Part shown: positions 7,738 through 9,923 of the stretch, one piece after another
Layout of the letters: every line of letters starts with the position of its first letter
How positions within the stretch are numbered: the first letter of the stretch is position 1
Assembly (NCBI GenBank): GCA_030592825.1
Contig: JAUVIG010000107.1
Span: forward strand, 1-9,923
DNA: 9,923 nt
Source: Chlorobiota bacterium
GTDB lineage: Bacteria > Bacteroidota > Bacteroidia > Bacteroidales > JAADGE01
Reading direction: 5' to 3'
Position numbers and translations under genes: made by a program
The notes under the pieces: generated by a model
The model's input: only the letters and a program-made list of their open reading frames with translations
Databases searched by the model: none
Told to the model about the DNA's origin: nothing

Positions 7738-7962
7738 GGATTAGGTAAACGTTTTACGCAAACTGTCAGAGAAGAACTAAAATTTGTTTGTAAAAATCCT
7801 AATATTTATGAGATCAGATATGCAGATATAAGAGCAATTCCGATAAGAAAGTTCCCTTACTTGATACTTTATTATGTAAATGAAAATGATAAAGAAATTG
7901 TTGTTATTTCTGTTTTTTATACAAGCAGAGACCCTGATATTTGGAAAAACAGAATAAAATAA
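7738..7962 (+). pseudogene. RelE/ParE-family toxin, C-terminal remnant
   Basis: Seventy-four codons ending at TAA 7960-7962 encode the C-terminal three quarters of a RelE/ParE-superfamily toxin. The remnant begins GLGKRF, the usual end of the family's first helical part, and continues with NPNIYEIRYADIRAIPIRKF, then PYLILYYVNE, then VVISVFYTSRDPDIW, the conserved closing strands. Intact members are about 95-100 residues and start with a strand and an EAV-type helix. Here about 25 N-terminal residues are missing. Upstream the frame stays open only to 7666, its extra codons do not resemble the family, and it contains no ATG, GTG or TTG; no in-frame ATG occurs inside either. Family members either cut mRNA on the ribosome (RelE) or poison gyrase (ParE); which kind this was cannot be told. 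No antitoxin gene lies beside it. The break coincides with the right edge of the structured segment. Confidence 0.82.
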
Positions 7963-8148
7963 TATGCTTCTAAAACCCCGGCTCGTACAGATATAGCACT
8001 ACAAAGCTGTTATAACATAATGAAAATTATAAAATCCCCAAGCAGCTCACATTAAGCATCTTACCAACTATTTTAATTTACCGTATCTCTAAACCCCAAA
8101 CGAACCGGCAAGTGTCTTATAATTTGGTATTATTTTAAACAGCAATTG
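7963..8148. other. intergenic stretch, nothing assigned
   Basis: AT-rich DNA between the toxin remnant and the hairpin array. I see no coding frame of worth, no RNA gene and no exact -7 element on either strand. It may be the decayed flank of one of its neighbours. Confidence 0.5.
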
Positions 8149-8307
8149 ACACACCTGCTCGTTCCGGTGTGTAAATGCTCACGCATTTATGTAGGCAATG
8201 CTTGTCCCAGACTTGTTTCGGGAAGCCTACAGTTTATTAACGACATAGCTTGGAAGCTATGCCGAACGGCGTCCTACGTGGAACTGGCTTTTTTATATAC
8301 TACGCCG
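8149..8307. repeat. array of five consecutive hairpins (REP/MITE-like or structured RNA)
   Basis: Within 159 bases: H1 ACACACC 8149-8155 with GGTGTGT 8166-8172; H2 TAAATGC 8172-8178 with GCATTTA 8183-8189; H3 GTAGGC 8191-8196 with GCCTAC 8225-8230, with CCC/GGG pairing inside; H4 CATAGCTT 8244-8251 with AAGCTATG 8254-8261; H5 CGGCGT 8267-8272 with ACGCCG 8302-8307. GC is about 48% over 8161-8280 by hand count, well above the neighbours. A 68-codon open frame crosses it but looks accidental. It lies 14 bases past the stop of the minus-strand gene at 8321, so it would form the 3' end of that transcript and could stabilise or terminate it. On the plus strand TTTTTT at 8289-8294 follows GGC, hinting at rightward termination too. 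Several stems in tandem look like a dispersed intergenic repeat. Confidence 0.6.
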
Positions 8308-8320
8308 GTCAGAGATTGTT

Positions 8321-9094
8321 TTAAAAATATTCATATTCGAATCTTTCGGTAGTATAATATTTCACTTTAATAAGAAGACCTTTTTCATTATACTTAAAGG
8401 TATAGGTTTCCATTTCAATACCGTTATTAATTCTGGAAAATTGTTTCAATTTCCCATCCTCAATTTTATATTTGCCGTATGTATAATTCCATTCATCTTT
8501 TTCAGAATTTGAAATTAATACCCATCCGTAAAATCTCTCTCTTTGGAATTCATTAAGGTAAACTGTAGTACTAACTCTATATATTTTTTCATTTCTATAC
8601 CATTCTCTAATTTGCCTTTTCCCATTGTTTTCATAATAATCAATTAAATAGATAGTCCCGTCAGGATTAAACTTTGTTACTTTTGTTAGGTTATCATTTT
8701 CATAATATAACTCATACTTTGAAACTTCAAGCTTTGGTTTTTCTTTGTCTATATAATTAGTAAGATCTATACCGATGTCCTTCAATTCATTTAGTGCATC
8801 TATATTAGCTTCGTTATTTATTATTGTATCAACCATCATGATTAACTTACCGTCAGCGCTATATCCATAATAAGTTGTTACCTGCTTACCTCCGATAAAC
8901 GGTTCCAGTCTATGTTTAATTTTTCTCCCTTCTTTATCAAAATATGTAGTTTCTACCAGTTTATCTTCATCGTACCATTTCCTAAATTTTACATTATTTT
9001 TCTTATATATACTATCAGGCTGAAACGTCCATTTTTCTTGAGAATAATTTAATAAAGGAAATAATATAAGTAATAAAAATATGTTGTGTTTCAT
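8321..9094 (-). CDS. secreted protein with YD/MORN-like repeats, function unknown
   Basis: A 257-residue protein with a Sec signal peptide: one basic residue, then a Leu/Ile/Phe-rich core (residues 4-14), and probable cleavage near LNYSQ/EKW (residues 15-20). There is no lipobox Cys, so it is probably periplasmic or released. The mature part repeats a beta-strand motif of the kind [YF]-x-E-[DN]-[GN]-x-L-x-K...: KWYDEDKLVETTYFDKEGRK, GYSADGKLIMMVD, YYENDNLTKVTKFNPDGTIY, KIEDGKLKQF and FKYNEKGLLIKVKYY, spread from about residue 40 to the end. Such repeats occur in MORN_2/toxin_YwqK-like and RHS-like proteins and in many uncharacterised Bacteroidota secreted proteins; I recognise no enzyme. Very AT-rich. 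It lies 99 bases downstream of the membrane protein gene on the same strand, with a weak hairpin between them. No exact -7 element is seen upstream. Confidence 0.85.
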   Translation of the reverse strand: MKHNIFLLLILFPLLNYSQEKWTFQPDSIYKKNNVKFRKWYDEDKLVETTYFDKEGRKIKHRLEPFIGGKQVTTYYGYSADGKLIMMVDTIINNEANIDALNELKDIGIDLTNYIDKEKPKLEVSKYELYYENDNLTKVTKFNPDGTIYLIDYYENNGKRQIREWYRNEKIYRVSTTVYLNEFQRERFYGWVLISNSEKDEWNYTYGKYKIEDGKLKQFSRINNGIEMETYTFKYNEKGLLIKVKYYTTERFEYEYF

Positions 9095-9158
9095 TTTATC
9101 TGCTATTATGGAAAATTTTATAGATATATTAATTCTATTTTAATATTTGTGAATTTTT

Positions 9159-9184
9159 AAAAAAGTCAAAATCATTAGTTTTGA
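9159..9184 (-). terminator. weak hairpin with T-tract after the membrane protein gene
   Basis: TCAAAA (9166-9171) and TTTTGA (9179-9184) form a 6-bp stem with a 7-base loop, followed on the minus strand by C and six T (9165-9159). It starts 9 bases past the end of the gene at 9194. The stem has only one G-C pair, and a competing stem (TTGATTT 9181-9187 with AAATCAA 9191-9197) overlaps the stop codon, so read-through into the next gene is likely. Confidence 0.35.
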
Positions 9185-9193
9185 TTTAATAAA

Positions 9194-9718
9194 TCAATTG
9201 CTATTTATATTCAAATCAAAATGATTCAAAATTTTTAAATAATCAGACCGGATTTCAGTAATTTTAATCAATTTTAAAAACTTTGTATACCCAAAATCAG
9301 AAATAAATCCGCTAATGTATATTTCATCATTCGAAATAATTAAATCTACAATCTTACATTTTTTGTATTCTTTTTCATATGTATTAAATACAAGATTCGG
9401 AATTTTGTCATGTATTTCAACATCTCTTATTAATTGATATTTTCTGTCATTTTTATCAAATTCTTTAATTAGCTTTAAAGGTTTTTTATAATTATTATAA
9501 TTTTTAATGTAGAAAATGGCTAAGTATAAAATATAGAATATAATGCAACCATACAGGGAAACATAATGGAATAAATCATTACCCTTCATTAATATATGAA
9601 ATGTTGAACTAATTATTAATAGAAAAAAAAGAAATATTCCTGCAAAAATCCAATAAATAAAAAAAATAAAATTTAATTTAAAAATTGAAATAAAACTTCT
9701 TTTTCTATAATTTGTCAT
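9194..9718 (-). CDS. hypothetical inner-membrane protein, two transmembrane helices
   Basis: A 174-residue protein I cannot assign. The N-terminus is basic (residues 1-9). Two hydrophobic segments follow, about residues 15-43 and 51-71, with a short polar loop between them (MKGNDLFHYV). The rest, about 100 residues, is Lys/Asp/Asn-rich and soluble (EKEYKKCKIVDLIISNDEIYISGFIS...), probably cytoplasmic if the basic N-terminus is inside, with predicted beta strands near the end. The layout of two helices and a small beta domain occurs in many small envelope or immunity-like proteins of Bacteroidota but is not diagnostic. It starts 44 bases after the upstream gene's stop on the same strand and may share its transcript. 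An 8-bp inverted repeat begins just upstream of its ATG. Confidence 0.75.
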   Translation of the reverse strand: MTNYRKRSFISIFKLNFIFFIYWIFAGIFLFFLLIISSTFHILMKGNDLFHYVSLYGCIIFYILYLAIFYIKNYNNYKKPLKLIKEFDKNDRKYQLIRDVEIHDKIPNLVFNTYEKEYKKCKIVDLIISNDEIYISGFISDFGYTKFLKLIKITEIRSDYLKILNHFDLNINSN

Positions 9719-9720
9719 TT

Positions 9721-9743
9721 ATGTTTTATTATGATTAAAACAT
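9721..9743 (-). repeat. inverted repeat directly upstream of the membrane protein start codon
   Basis: ATGTTTTA (9721-9728) and TAAAACAT (9736-9743) form a perfect 8-bp stem with a 7-base loop, two bases upstream of the ATG at 9718 and 19 bases past the stop of the upstream gene. It has no T-tract. It could be an operator half-site pair or an RNA hairpin affecting translation of the gene at 9194-9718. Confidence 0.35.
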
Positions 9744-9762
9744 ACTTGTTTTGATTATTTTA

Positions 9763-9923
9763 TTATTCTAAAATAAGATCAAATTTCTTTGCACTTTTTA
9801 TTCTATTCGTACTTTGTTTTAATTTTGCCCAATTATAAGATTTGCTGACAAGTTCAATCATATCTGATGTCATACTAACATTAGCACCTGTCAGTAACAA
9901 TCTTGCTGCGAGTGGAGTAACAA
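9763..9923 (-). CDS. C-terminal 52 residues of an unrecognised protein (5' end outside window)
   Basis: Reading leftward from the right edge, a frame without stops encodes 52 residues ending at TAA (9763-9765). It begins VTPLAARLLLTGANVSM, then passes through MIELVSKSYNWAKLKQ to a Lys-rich end with KSAKKFDLILE. The composition and sharp end look like a genuine protein tail, but no family signature is visible in so short a piece. TPLAARLLLTGANV faintly recalls an ankyrin repeat, yet lacks the helix between TPLH and LL. It is 44 bases upstream of the membrane protein gene on the same strand, so it is probably the first visible gene of an operon. Confidence 0.65.
   Translation of the reverse strand, partial: VTPLAARLLLTGANVSMTSDMIELVSKSYNWAKLKQSTNRIKSAKKFDLILE

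Noticed and set aside
7433..7744. A 103-residue open frame on the plus strand starting ATG, with an 83-residue frame on the other strand
   Set aside because: Both cross the structured segment, have unusual composition without hydrophobic core or domain pattern, and the plus frame ends out of phase with the toxin. Better explained as chance openness of GC-richer, stem-rich DNA.
8146..8352. A 68-residue open frame on the plus strand
   Set aside because: It is made of the five-hairpin array and runs into the 3' end of the opposite gene; its sequence resembles no protein family.
9763..9923. Ankyrin repeat at the right edge (TPLAARLLLTGANV)
   Set aside because: The spacing between TPL and LL is too short for an ankyrin helix pair and no second repeat is visible, so I left the protein unassigned.
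1..9923. CRISPR array, tRNA or rRNA genes, complete insertion sequence
   Set aside because: No regularly spaced direct repeats, no cloverleaf with a CCA-type end, and no transposase frame or paired terminal repeats with target duplication were seen.

Overview
The window looks like chromosomal DNA from a low-GC member of the Bacteroidota. Three things point there: a RecQ of the long-linker type, a very large alpha-2-macroglobulin-like protein of the bacterial YfhM/MagD class, and upstream regions carrying the Bacteroidota -7 promoter element TAnnTTTG in place of an E. coli-type -10 box. No Shine-Dalgarno sequences stand out, which also fits that phylum. The species cannot be told from the sequence.

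Layout. Positions 2-1003 (+) hold the C-terminal 333 residues of a RecQ helicase. It converges on a cold-shock protein gene (1079-1270, -), with one symmetrical hairpin terminator between them. Next on the minus strand is a 73-residue antitoxin-like protein (1422-1643) with no toxin beside it. A strong hairpin (1721-1754) then closes the giant alpha-2-macroglobulin gene (1790-7336, -), which fills more than half the window and keeps an intact CxEQ thioester motif.

Upstream of that gene lies the accessory part. Positions 7436-7737 are richer in GC than their surroundings (about 41% by hand count), do not read like protein, and hold several nested inverted repeats. My best guess is a structured-RNA remnant, perhaps part of a group II intron. 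It runs directly into the C-terminal 74 codons of a RelE/ParE-type toxin that has lost its N-terminus and start codon (7738-7962). After a short unassigned stretch comes a compact array of five consecutive hairpins (8149-8307).

The right-hand end is a minus-strand, very AT-rich cluster. It has the C-terminal end of an unrecognised protein at the window edge (9763-9923), a two-helix membrane protein (9194-9718) and a secreted protein with YD/MORN-like beta repeats (8321-9094). All three may be co-transcribed. None has a function I can assign.

How the genes relate: RecQ (DNA repair), the cold-shock protein (RNA chaperone) and the macroglobulin (envelope defence) are ordinary housekeeping or envelope genes with separate transcription signals. 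The orphan antitoxin-like gene, the beheaded toxin, the structured segment and the hairpin array suggest that the intergenic regions beside the macroglobulin have been hit by mobile or selfish elements that then decayed.
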